Assembly (NCBI GenBank): GCA_000827265.1
Contig: KN834820.1
Span: 239,783-286,857, forward strand
DNA length: 47,075 nt
From: Collybiopsis luxurians FD-317 M1
Lineage: Eukaryota > Basidiomycota > Agaricomycetes > Agaricales > Omphalotaceae
Reading direction: 5' to 3'
Shown: positions 11,750 to 22,686 of the stretch, in pieces
Position numbering within the stretch: position 1 is the stretch's first letter
How the letters are laid out: every line of letters begins with the position of its first letter
The notes under the pieces: generated by a model
What the model was told of the DNA's origin: nothing
Database searches by the model: none
What the model saw: the letters and a program-made list of their open reading frames with translations, nothing else
Position numbers and translations under genes: made by a program

Positions 11750-12297
11750 TTCACCTGGTTGTCAGTAATTTGATGCCTTGGCCACTAATATCTACAATGG
11801 AGTGAATGCTCCTGAGATTATCTTGTTGGATGGCTAGTATAAAATAAAACCAGCTTTTATTTTGTAATTAGTGTGGACTGTGCTGTAATGATTAACAGAC
11901 ATAGCTGACTTTTGAAGGCTTTTCCCTCGCATATGGTGCAAAGTATTGTATCTATTTTAGTACTCATAGTAGGGGTAGATCTCGAACATTAAAAAGGTAG
12001 ATTTGGACATAAAATAAGTGGCATAGATGCCCAGGCTGGCAGATATCACAGGCCTCAGCCTCAGTGACAGCCATTTTGAAGATGGCCCATGGCGCTTCTG
12101 CTTTACAGCCTTTCTTGTACTTCCAAACACTCAGACCTGACTATCTGACTTTGCTGTGAGCCTTTTTCTTGCCTAGCTTAACCCAATAGTCCAGTAACGT
12201 TGCTTGCAACCATGTCTGTGCTCGGAAATGTAAGTTGCACCTGGCCTATGCCACCGATCTAAGCTTTTGTGCTTGTAAATATAGCATTGTTTTCAGT
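11750..12297 (+). repeat. NLR upstream region, CpG-decayed copy
   Basis: This aligns with 17539-18097, the region upstream of the full NLR. Landmarks are TCACCTGGTTG, CCCTCGCATATGGTGCAAAG, GTACTCATAGTAGGGGTAGATCTCG and GATGGCCCATGGCGC. In the block at 12021-12065 every CG present in the other copy is changed. The unit presumably includes the NLR promoter, since it runs directly to the ATG at 12298. Confidence 0.85.
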
Positions 12298-13652
12298 ATG
12301 AGCCTCTCAAGCTTGAACTCTCAGATGTTCACTGGCTCTCACGACTTTACAATTGGAGGAGGGACCTTTAATAACATTGGTATATCATTTGAAGTGGGTG
12401 AGACAGGTATGTTGTCCCTTGACGATACATATCAAGCTTCTATTGATATCCGAAAGTTCCTCCAGGCTAAATTCCGTGATATTCTACATCGCCACTCAAC
12501 CACAATGGAGCACATTTCTCATCCTTGGCCAACTTCTAGCCAGGTCGAAATCCTTGTCTCAAAATTGTCAGGGCAGTTTGTATATCCATCAACAGTATTC
12601 AAATATATCAATGACAATAGTGCAGTGCCAGCAGATAGACTGGATATTGTACTTGGAATCCAGAAAGAGGAGACAGAAGGAGAAGCTTTGCTGAGCTTGA
12701 TGCACTCTACCACCAAATTCTGTCAACAAACAAGAACACCACTACACTTGTTCAAGTACTTGGAATTCTTATTGCTTACAAGGATGTAGCTTTCAGCTAT
12801 GAATTCACTACAGAGGAAGGCATGCAAGATTTTACAACTCTTGCTTGTATGCCCCTCGGAACAGTCCGGGCTGCACTATCTGGGGCTCATTCTCTTTTTC
12901 AAGGCCCATTGCCCACCGAATCTGGTTTAAAATTTGCTCATGCCTCTTTTCGAGATTTTCTCCTTGACCCGAGTCGATCATTGTCTTTCTTCATTAACAA
13001 ACCAACTTGGCACAGTTATCTATCCCAGCGCTATCTGGATATTATATTCGAAGAACAATATTGGCCTCTCGCTGGCCATTGGAGAGATAGGCTTCATTAC
13101 AACCTCAAGCTGTGTGAGATTGTAAGCCAGAATTGGGCATGGCATTGTATAAGAGGAAATGGCAGTGATCAACTTTTATCTAAACTCCAGCTTTTTGATG
13201 TTTATGCTGCCATGACCGGGATCTTGCAGGAATGTAAATCTGAGGGTGAAGAATGGGAGGATCTATTCATGTATTATAGCCTTATGACATGCCGTATTGA
13301 ACTCTGTGATCATTTTCTCCCTGCCTCTACTATGGGCAATCATCAGGTATGAGATGGTAAAGCTTCATGAGCATGATCTGCACTGACTGGATCCACCATG
13401 TAGCCTGAACTCCAAGCAAAACAGTATATGAAAAACTTCTTGCACATTACTACAGTTGGATTTTGCATGAGATTTCTGGATAGTGAAGGGAAGGAATCTT
13501 TTAATGTCCCAGTACCTCTCCAGCTATTTCCACCATATGAATGGGCAGACAATTGGGAAGATGACTCTCTAGTGATCAATCTTCGTGATAGGCTCCTATT
13601 AGTTGGAGATCGACCATTTAAATCCATAAAGGTTACTCCATTAGAGAGCTAG
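12298..13652 (+). pseudogene. NACHT-deleted NLR pseudogene
   Basis: Near-identical in its 3' half to the NLR at 18098-20066. Exon 1 (from ATG 12298) encodes the same N-terminal motif, but right after the first donor (GTATGT) the sequence jumps to the region beyond the NACHT sensor motif, losing about 0.7 kb including Walker A and Walker B. By chance the junction is in frame, so translation can run without splicing to about 12690. A 13-bp deletion near 12685 then shifts frame until the stop at 12789. The winged-helix and C-terminal part resumes in the original frame (12822-13346), then a 57-nt intron (13347-13403) and a last exon of 82 codons plus stop ending at 13652. This copy shows what the true C-terminal exon of the family looks like. 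Confidence 0.85.
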
Positions 13653-14164
13653 AGGCTAGGTTTTGGATTACAATGTTATTGATACTAAATCTCTTAGCCA
13701 TTATTTAGATCATCACTATAGATTTATTTCACAGAGACGCAGGTGTATTATGTATCTTATGAGGAACAGGAGGATGATTATCCTGTTGTTGATGCACTGG
13801 CCAATCGCTTTTGTTACCTTTTTGTTTCACCTACTTCCGGAGGCTTACCCGGCTTCTGAGTTCTCAAAGATCTTTTTGTTTGTAGGACGAGTTTGAATAA
13901 AGGATGGCCATATGTGGAATGCAATAGTGAGTTTGGAGGCGGATTGAGCGGTTGCAAGATTGTAGACCTGGGATAGGAGGGGGGACGGACAGATAAGCAA
14001 TCGTTACGCATTCAGACTAAGGACAAAGAGACCGAATACTACAAAATGTAAGTAGAAAACTTTGAATCATGGACGGTTTGTGGTTCTTGAGCGGGTTGGA
14101 GCTTGAAGGATGAAGGCTTGAAGATCCAGACCTCGCTAGCCTGGATCGGAGAACGAAATTCAGC
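13653..14164. other. transition from NLR 3' flank to CpG-rich DNA
   Basis: The sequence downstream of the NLR pseudogene has an AATAAA near 13894-13899. From about 13840 onward CG dinucleotides become frequent, in contrast to the preceding kilobases. No gene is recognised. Confidence 0.4.
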
Positions 14165-14641
14165 GAGAGCCGGACGCACGATTGAGTTTAGATTCTCTTC
14201 GAGTTCCGGGAAGAGAGTTTTAGCACACTCGGAGGGTTTCCAAACGTGTTCTGGATCTTGTGTTCCGATTGTTCAAGTTGAGGTGTTCATGCTTTTCCCG
14301 CTAGTGACCACGTTTGTGAGACTCTGAGACTCATGTCACTAAAATGGCTTGACCTGAACGTCGGGCATCTTTGATTTGGCGCTCTTCACGGATGCTACGA
14401 CGGATATACGACCACAGAGCCAGGCTTGTGTAGTGGACCGTGCGATTAGCCAGGATTGGTTCAGTGGTAATGTTAAGACTCGGATCGTTCGCTTCCATGC
14501 TCACAGTTTATAACGAGAGTGTGTCCAGCTGAATATATACCAGCGGGGACACATCAGGACATTGACCAATCAGATCGCGGAGGACTTACCCCATATGGAA
14601 CCGGTTTCTCCTCCCTACCACCATCACCTCGCTTACTGATA
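14165..14641 (+). repeat. CpG-rich copy of the linker at 2050-2538
   Basis: This segment aligns with 2050-2538 and retains CG dinucleotides where the other copy has TG or CA. It probably contains the promoter of the SPX-RING gene that begins at 14642. No coding content is apparent. Confidence 0.75.
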
Positions 14642-16220
14642 ATGCATTTCTTCGAAAACATACCCCAAACTATTACTTGATCTCCCACCAGAACTACGGC
14701 AGAATGCTATTCAATATAGACAGGTACGCCCGCGCCCTTTCTACGTCCTATGTACCTGCTGTTAACGTTTTTCTCAATCTGACCAAACGCAATATCGAAC
14801 AAATTGCTTTTTAAATTCGAATTTCCGACGTCCAGCTGAAGAAGCTTATCAATTAAGTTATTTTGGAGTAGGATGAGCTGGGGTTAAGTCCGGATGCTTT
14901 GCCTAGGCTTTTGGGGGGACGGAAGCGGTGAGGGTGAGGACGAAGGACAGGAAGGAAAAGTATTGATCGCGCGCACAGAATATAGAGCCGAAATTGAAGA
15001 TTTGGCTTACTTGGCCATTGCATACGCCAGTTCCTTCGCACTCGTCTACGGTTCCGGTGTCCCGTGTGTCTTCAGTGGATTCAGAGGCTAGTTCATTCAA
15101 AGCTGGAGAATTGACGTCATCGTCATCAGAAAAGTTGGGCGTGAAGAATATCAGTTTGCTTTGGGCATTACAGAGGAATGCATTCTCCGCAAATCACAGA
15201 GGTTACGGCAACCGAGTGTGTCCCCACGTTCATCTTCGCCATTGACTCCTCTTAATTCTCTTTCCAGTGAACGTCAAGTAACGATGCGTCCAATCATATC
15301 CTCAGACAGTCGAGAAATCATCATTCCCTTGGTCAAAGATTCTGCCTTCTTCGGGCTTCTATCGATGGCTTTACACTCTCTATCCGACCGTCTTTCAAGC
15401 CCGTACAGTGATTTTGCCGCGAGTTTCGAGACGCTTTCGCAAAACTGGCGACTTTTCTGGACCTGTATCGGAATCTTGTAAACGAAGTTTTCATGGTTAT
15501 TCTCCGTTTTCGAATACCGAAAATATCACCTCTCCTTCGACGAGTAAGATACAGTTTATAATTCCAATACACTCGATTATCAAACAAGCCAATTTCTCCG
15601 CGTCTTTATTCCTGGCATGAAATATTCGCATTGTATATGGAATCTGAAGTCGTTGAATCCTTCCATGAATCTTCTCCAGACCAACTCTCCGTCGACGAGA
15701 GCGAAAAACGACTCAAGTTAGTTGCAGACCGAGTCACATCAAGAGGGCTGGGGGATAAGCGGAAACTAGAACCGATGGAGAGCCGGGAAGCGTTGGAAGG
15801 GTTTCTAGAGCTGAACATGTTCATTCTGAATGTCAAAAAAGTGTGTGTGTGTCTGGTTGTGTCTGGGCAGACGACTTCCATTTCGCTCACCTACGTGCTC
15901 TCACAGCTCGAACATGTCAACGCCGAAGCGACTTGTAAAATCCTCAAAAATCACGCCAAACGCACCGCTTTTCCTCTCCCTCCAAGCCAAGAGTGGAATG
16001 AATACTCCCAAGAAACATCCCTCGTACCCCTTCCCGCCCCCAATTCCAATCCCAACTCCACCTACACCTCTTTAACAACCCCCTTCCCCACCTACCCTTC
16101 CTCCTCCACCATCATCTCCCTCCTGCGGATCCTCGTCCAAGCGCTCAGCACGACCCTCCTCCCAGTTGTCCCGCACATCGACGACTACTCGTGCATTAAT
16201 TGTACGAATATTGCGTTCAA
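14642..16220 (+). pseudogene. SPX-RING E3 ubiquitin ligase gene, copy 2, truncated
   Basis: The N-terminus starts at ATG 14642 (MHF...), but one extra T shifts the frame before KLLLDLPPELRQNAIQYRQ, the classic SPX opening. An intron (14724-14835) leads to LKKLIN, a TAA, a TAG and ELGLSPDAL. Later SPX pieces are readable: IIIPLVKDSAFFGLLSMAL at about 15308-15370, then SREALEGFLELNMF at 15781-15822 and ATCKILKNHAKRT at 15924-15963. The frame at 15637-16242 ends in HIDDYSCINCTNIAF, the first zinc-binding half of a RING (CxxC at 16192-16203), and is then cut; the second half of the RING and the tail are absent. Unlike copy 1 (2539-3690), CG dinucleotides are intact here. Both copies are dead through different lesions. 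Confidence 0.8.
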
Positions 16221-17538
16221 TTCGATCGAATGCACGCAGTAAATCAAGTCGGAATGAGCTTCGTGTTCGAAATTGTCAAAGAACTTTGGAAAGATCAAGC
16301 TTCTTTAATTTGTACTACTTCCTATGTAAATTTTATCCGCAAGAACACGAACGGCGGTACCATTTTCCATCTGACACGTATGCCAGGACAGCTACTATGG
16401 TTGTTAGGGTAGTTGTAAATTTTAGCGGATCGCGATTTCTGTCGTAAATACTCACCGTACTCGAAATCTGAGCCGACAGATGGATTCGTAGTATCTAAAA
16501 ACCCCCAGACCCAAAATCTCAAGGACATACAAGACACTGAGCCAGCGTCGGGCAGTGACCGAGCAAAAACAGGGATCTTTCATACCCCTGTCACACCGGA
16601 GTCACGGTTAAGCCGCTTGTCGGCAGGTCTGGCAAGCTCGGCAATTTGGGGCAACACTGGCACCCTTTCCGATTCTCAGTTTTTTTTTCTTATCTTAGGG
16701 AGGAATTCCATAGTGAAACAAAATATATTATTAAAATTCACTATCCGAAGGTATATTATCAAAATTAGGATGGGAGCGAGGAAGTGGATGGGACTGGGGA
16801 CGAAGATGAGACTGGACATGGTTGTAAGGAGCCGGGAATGGGTGCGAGGTCTTCTCAACCTCGTCGTTGAGAGTTTGCAGTCTGCGTATGGCACTTCGAA
16901 GGTTTTTGGGTTTGGTCATGGTTTCGGTTCAACAACGGCAGTGTGGTTCAGCTTGCCGAGGAACGGCATCGTCTCTGTGTCACACTGCAGCTCTCTCTCT
17001 CTCCTCTTTTGATTGTACACATTGCAATTCTTACGAGAACATCTTATAAATTGACTGAAAGGCTCTTACGATACCCTCTATAGTGTACCTATTTTTTGGA
17101 GGGCATCAGTAGATGTCTTTCCTTTGTTCCTGACGATTCATGTAAAATCACGCTGTAAAATTTTCAGTTTTTCATCTCGCATTTGCTTGTCCTGTCGAAA
17201 TCTCCTCTTTTAAGTAGACAGTCTGCTATATTATCATCCAAAGCATATGTGCATAAGATCTTGAAAGCAGGGAGAGCCTTGTTCTCTCATAATTAAGGAT
17301 TTTTCAGAAATTACAAGTACCCTGTTGCCGTAAGTACCCTAACAACCATAGTATGTACAAAAATACCTCTAATTTTACTACGTAACGATATAGGCATGAT
17401 CTCGAACATTATAGTTCGAGAATCTCTAGGTACTGGTATGTACACCCATTCCAAAAAAAAAGGACCATGTACCATCACCAATAGGTCGTGTCTCACCAAT
17501 CTTGCACTATCTGAGCCTCCCAGAACTAGCCCTCCTAT
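16221..17538. other. no supported gene; weak minus-strand frame at 16919-16731
   Basis: A minus-strand frame from ATG 16919 to 16731 starts MTKPKNLRSAIRRLQTLNDE and could be a first exon, but no partner exon or family is evident. The rest shows no coding signal. CG content is moderate until about 17500, where the duplicated NLR upstream unit begins. Confidence 0.3.
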
Positions 17539-18097
17539 CTCACCTGGTTGACTCAGGAGTTTGATGTCTTGGCAACAAATATCTACAACGAATTGAATGC
17601 TCCTGAGATTATCTTATCGGACGGCTATAGAATGGAACCAGCTTTTATATATTCTGTAGTTAGCGTGGACTGTACGGTAATAATTAACAGACATAGCTGA
17701 TTTTTGAATATCTTTCCCTCGCATATGGTGCAAAGCGGTGTATCTTTTTTAGTACTCATAGTAGGGGTAGATCTCGAACATCAAAAAGGTAGGACTTGGA
17801 CATAAAATGGGCGGCATAGGCGCCCAGGCCGCCGGATCTCACCGGCCTCGGCCTTGGTGACAGCCATTTTGATTTGAAGATGGCCCATGGCGCTTCTGCT
17901 TTACAGCCTTTCTTCTACTTCCAAACACTCAGACCTGACTATCCGACTTTGCTGTGAGCCTTTTTCTCACATAGCTTAACCCAATAGTCCAGTAACATCA
18001 CTTGTAACCATGTGTGTGCTCGGAAATGTAGGTGTTGCATCTGGCCTATGCCGCCGGTCTGATTTTTTGTGCTTGTGAATATAGCATTGTTTTCAGT
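17539..18097 (+). promoter_or_regulatory. NLR upstream region, CpG-retaining copy
   Basis: Homologous to 11750-12297 and, nearer the ATG, to about 1720-1902. Strong conservation up to the start codon in three copies suggests it carries the promoter and 5' UTR. A C/G-rich patch at 17810-17870 keeps all CGs that are lost in the copy at 12021-12065. No clear TATA box can be assigned. Confidence 0.6.
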
Positions 18098-20066
18098 ATG
18101 AGCCTCTCAAGCTTGAACCCTCAGATGTTCACTGGCTCTCACGACTTTACAATTGGAGGAGGGACCTTTAATAACATTGGTATATCATTTGAAGCGGGTG
18201 AGACAGGTATGTTTGCAGTTACACCCTTTTTGTAAACTGATTCGCTTACACGAGTTCATCGCCACTGCAGGTCTCCTCGAATTGTTTCGTCACAGTTCCT
18301 CTTCAGCCTTATTTAATGCAGAAGCTCAATTTCCCCTTCCAAGATGCCATCCTGGTACACGAGAATCCATTTTGAAAGATCTCAAAAGCTGGGTTTATGT
18401 AGACCGTTATGGTCCCAATTCTGTGCAATGGCTTTATGGACCTGCAGGAGCTGGGAAGTCTGCGATTGCCCAAACACTGGCTGAATCACTTGCATGGGAC
18501 CAGAACCTAGCAGCATCCTTCTCCTTCTGGCGCTCAGATCCTTCCCGCAACAATGCTCATCAGCTGTTCACCACAATCTCCTTGCAGTTAGCAGTTGCCC
18601 TACCCGAATTGCGTTCATTCATTAACCTAGCAGTTCTGAAAAATTTCTCTGCCCTCACATCGTCTGTTGAGACTCAGTTTGATATGTTGATACTCAAACC
18701 ATGTCTTGAGGCAATCCGAGTGCCCAACTCATCGCTACCATTGAGGGGCAGAATCTTGATTATTGATGGTCTGGATGAATGCTCTGATAGCCATACTCAA
18801 CAGCGAATACTCTTTATCCTGGCTTGTGCAATGCAGAACTATATGCTTCCATTCCAAGTTCTGATAACCAGTAGGTCTGAGCCTCGGATCAAAGAAGCAT
18901 TCAGGAGCTCTGAATTCAAGAACATTTGTCGCTGGATGTCCCTTGATAATACATATCAAGCTTCCACTGATATTCGAAAGTTCCTTCAGGATCAGTTCCG
19001 CAAAGTTCTGTGTCGCCACTCATCCACAATGGAGCACATTCCTCGTCCTTGGCCAACTTCTAGCCAGATCGAAATCCTTGTCTCAAAATCATCAGGGCAG
19101 TTTGTATATCCATCAACAGTGCTCAAATATATTGATGATGATAGTGCAGTGCCAGCAGATAGACTGGATATTGTACTTGGACTCCAGAAAGAGGAGACAG
19201 AAGGTGAAGAAGCTAGATCACCCTTTGCTGAGCTTGATGCACTCTACCACCAAATTCTGTCAACAAACAAGAACACCACTACACTTGTTCAAGTGCTTGG
19301 AATTCTTATTGCTTACAAGGATGTAGCTTTCAGCTATGAATTCACTGCAGAGGAAGGCATGCAAGATTTTACAACTCTTGCTTGTATGCCCCTCGGAACA
19401 GTCCGGGCTGCACTATCTGGGGCTCATTCTCTTTTTCAAGGCCCATTGCCCACCGAATCTGGTTTAGAATTTGCTCATGCCTCTTTCCAAGATTTTCTCC
19501 TTGACCTGAGTCGATCGTTGTCTTTCTTCATTAACAAACCAACTTGGCACGGTTATCTAGCCCAGCGCTATCTGGATATTATATTCGAAGAACAATATTG
19601 GCCTCTCGCTGGCCATTGGAGAGATAGGCTTCGTTACAGCCTCAAACTGTGTGAGATTGTAAGCCAGAATTGGGCATGGCATTGTATAAGAGGAAATGGC
19701 AGTGATCAACTTTTATCTAAACTCCAGCTTTTTGATGTTTATGCTGCCATGACCCGGGTCTTGCAGGAATGTGGATCTGAGGGTGAAGAATGGGAGGATC
19801 TATTCATGTATTATAGCCTTATGACATACTGTATTGAACTCTGTGATCATTTTCTCCCTGCCTCTACTATGGGCAATCATCAGGTATGAGATGGTAAAGC
19901 TTCATGAGCATGATCTGCACTGACTAGATCCACTATGTAGCCTGAACTCCAAGCAAAACAGTATATGAAAAACTTTTTGCACATTACTACAGTTGGATTT
20001 TGTGTTATGCCCTACGCTATTTTTTCCGCTCTTTCCAACCAGTACACTCACAACATGACTCGATAA
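18098..20066 (+). CDS. NACHT-domain NLR with last exon cut by an LTR
   Basis: Cytosolic STAND NTPase of the fungal NACHT NLR class, a family linked to non-self recognition and programmed cell death. Exons are 18098-18206, 18271-19883 and 19941-20066 (615 codons plus stop; introns of 64 and 57 nt, phases 1 and 0). The N-terminus carries the motif SHDFTIGGGTFNNI (about residues 13-26), then a linker with CHPGTR. NACHT follows: Walker A GPAGAGKS at 93-100, Walker B LIIDGLDEC at 199-207, sensor LITSRSEPR near 235. A winged helix and the typical EFAHASFQDFLLD come next. There are no WD40, TPR or ankyrin repeats. The last exon follows the family (PELQAKQYMKNF...GF) only to 20002, where an LTR begins; about 20 codons then derive from the LTR and roughly 55 native residues are lost. 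The ATPase core is intact, so it may still be active. Confidence 0.88.
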
Positions 20067-20704
20067 TAGTCTTACCAATCAACTCGGCTCTCCAAATCCG
20101 ACATGCATTTCGCAAGGCAAACTAACCAGTTGCTCATTCCAAACTTCTATTCACAAGGCCACATGTCTTCCCGCAGAGTATAAAAGCCTTATACCTACAT
20201 CTCTCACAATAATGCTGTTATTACCTGAACTATCTTGATCTGTGTTGTTTCTGTTCTCTTGTTCACTAGTCTATAATATTATTCTGCTTAACACTGAGTC
20301 GAGCAAACCCCATTGACACCGAGTCACTGGCATATCCACTTCTCACTTGTTGAACCAATCAACAAGACTATTTGACTGCCGTAGCCTCTTGAATATTCCA
20401 TCTCGTAGGGTAAACGGACACCGAGTTATGAACCTTCTGAGTCAACCCTCGTTAATACCGTCTTAATGAGTCCTTTCGATATACAATCTCTAGTCGCACC
20501 GAGCTACTAGAATTGTTATTTGACACTTGAGGATCATTCCTCTATATCAAATACTCAAACCGTACAGGACTCGATCACTTGTCGTATGTAGCGACTCCCC
20601 ATCGCGTACTCTGTCTCGGCTGTGGTATAATAAATTACTTTCTACTCACTGAACCTGCTACAAGCTTCTAACAACAAAGGTAGTAAAGGTCCTAACAAAA
20701 TAAC
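20003..20704 (+). mobile_element. LTR of a retrotransposon (5' LTR)
   Basis: The sequence begins TGTTATGCCCTACG exactly where homology to the NLR last exon (compare 13404 onward) ends. A TATAAAAG box lies at about 20180, as expected inside an LTR promoter. The 3' end is ambiguous: TAACA occurs at about 20672, 20696 and 20704, and the last makes a TGTTAT...ATAACA inverted end. A gag-like frame starts 22 bases later. No second LTR lies in the window, so the element is truncated. Confidence 0.7.
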
Positions 20705-20725
20705 AGCATTCTCTCCATCACCAAG

Positions 20726-21245
20726 ATGTCTGGGGAATCTGCAAAACGTTTTGTAAGTGAACAAGAAAGACGGCATCAAGAACAAGAATGCCAAAGAGCA
20801 GCGAGAGCTACAAGGTTCCAGAGAAGAGAGGAGCGACGTGGAGCTTCTACACTGGACGACTGCTCAGTTTCATCAGCACCTGTGAGAGGTGCCATACCCT
20901 CAAGAATGGGGAAATTTTGGAACATAATGATAGAAACCCATTTGACCTGGAAAATCCTGTTGAACATGGGTCTCCTCATGTTCCAGGACACCTGGTCTCG
21001 ACACCATATGTTTTGAGTCGCTCCCAGCGAGGTCAGCCATATCATATGGCAGCTAGAGCTGACTCGAGGCTAGCCATGAGGCCAACACAAAGTGCCCCAA
21101 TAACACCCGAGAAGGGAAGGGAACAAGAAACAATTCATTTATCGGAATTAACTCGTTCCCCAGAAGATCCTCGAGGCTTTAGTGTGGGAGTCAGCTCGAC
21201 ACGCCCCTTCCACATGCCAACTCATCCTGAGAATGAGGATTATTA
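20726..21245 (+). pseudogene. gag-like fragment of the LTR retrotransposon, frameshifted
   Basis: From ATG 20726 the frame reads MSGESAKRFVSEQERRHQEQ, a charged coiled-coil-like start typical of retroelement capsid ORFs. Around 20880-20910 coding appears to move into another frame (LENPVEHGSPHVPGH...) that stays open to 21279. The foldback element at 21246 cuts it off. No protease, reverse transcriptase or integrase is found in the window, so this is a dead 5' fragment. Assignment as gag rests on position after the LTR and on composition, not on a recognised domain. Confidence 0.55.
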
Positions 21246-21924
21246 TCACCACCACCGGTCCAACCTTTTGCAGCTGTAAAAGGTAAAGATATATGTATCA
21301 TTTTTCCCAGGAATTTTAATATTTTTTTCCAAAGAAAAAGAATTAATTTTGAGGCTGCAAAAGATATTGTAGAATAAATGATTTTGCGGCGTCTTTTTCG
21401 CACGCAAAAGGCGCCGAAGATTACGTAATTTCTTGCGTGAATTTTTACATATTTTTCAATATTTTTTCCGGCTGTAATAGATGAGATATTGCATGTGTGA
21501 AAGAATTACTTTTCCCAGCTGCTTTGTCAGCGGCAAAATTACTGCTTTTACGGCTCCGAAAAGTAACGGGCGATGATCGGGCCTTGAGGGATATGGTCGC
21601 CCGTTACTTTTCGGAGCCGTAAAAGGTATAATTTTTCAGCTGACAAAGCAGTTTGAAAAAGAAATACTTTCACACAGGCAATATCTCATATATTACAGCT
21701 GGAAAAAATGTCAAAAAATATGTAAAAATTCACGCGAAAAATTACGTAATCTTCGGCGCCTTTTGTGTGCGAAAAAGACGCCGCAAAATCATTTATTCTA
21801 CAATATCTTTTGCAGCCTCAAAATTAATTCTTTTTCTTTGGAAAAAAATATTAAAATTCCTGGGAAAAATTATACATATATCTTTACCTTTTACGGCTGC
21901 AAAAGGTTGGACCGGTGGTGGTGA
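21246..21924. mobile_element. near-perfect 679-bp foldback (328-bp arms, 23-bp loop)
   Basis: The left arm 21246-21573 and right arm 21597-21924 are inverted copies of equal length, about 90% or more identical, separated by 23 bases. Ends are TCACCACCACCGGTCC and its complement. Arms contain GGCGCC and CGCCGCAAAA-type CG-rich words next to AT-rich stretches. It has no coding capacity for a transposase. It sits inside the retroelement gag fragment, so it inserted after the LTR element, or the two were joined by rearrangement. I could not identify a target-site duplication. Confidence 0.9.
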
Positions 21925-22686
21925 GTGCTACGTAGAAAAGAAATATACACATTCACTGGGTGCTTAATGCAGAAAGTCACAGTGTAATCTGCCAGTACTT
22001 ACCTGTAACTTTTATCCCAGTCAAGTTATACACCTTTCATCTTCTGCTTGCAAACAAGGATTCCATCCAATCATTGTGGGACTCCTCACACCAAAAAACA
22101 AAGGGAAAGATGGTGGTAGACAGGGAATCTCATTTATTGACCCTCTTATAGGCAAACCATGGAGTGGAGTGGAATGACAGAAGGAAACTTAATGGAACAA
22201 GACTAGGATTAATACAAAGAAGCTTCTTAAACATTATACATGTGACCTGAGATTTTTGGCTCCTGGACCATTTCAAACTGTAGAGTGCTGTCTTTTCATA
22301 TTGCTGGATCAAAAATTTTGCACATCAGGTTGTCACAGGTCACAGGTAAAAAAATCATGTGAAATAAATGGGGAGTTCTCATCAGTATAAGCCAGCAATG
22401 CCTATCAATTTGCTGTGGGAAGAAGTCAGCTGAAATGGAAATTCACACAATTAATCACAAGTCATAAGACATAATACATGAATGAAATGTAAGAGTATTC
22501 TTGCAGGAGAATATAAATTACAGTAGGTTAAAGCATCAGTGGTACTTCAATGATTGTGCATATTAGCATAGCAGTTATAAATCTCACATGCATTGGGACC
22601 AATTTGTACCATAGACACAATTTTGGAATGATAACTTGTGATGCCCCATACGAGATATTATGCATTTAGTTCTAGGAGTCCATAAG
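21925..22686. other. intergenic, no gene seen
   Basis: The sequence does not resume the gag frame or the NLR exon, so the right side of the retroelement is missing. It is AT-rich and CpG-poor with no recognised gene. It contains the 3' flank of the minus-strand NACHT-WD40 pseudogene. Confidence 0.4.

Noticed and set aside
18032..18235. Independent 67-codon gene at the NLR 5' end
   Set aside because: It is exon 1 of the NLR read through the first intron.
21653..21967. 104-codon frame within the foldback
   Set aside because: It is produced by the right arm of the inverted repeat; the left arm gives a mirror frame, and no protein family is visible.
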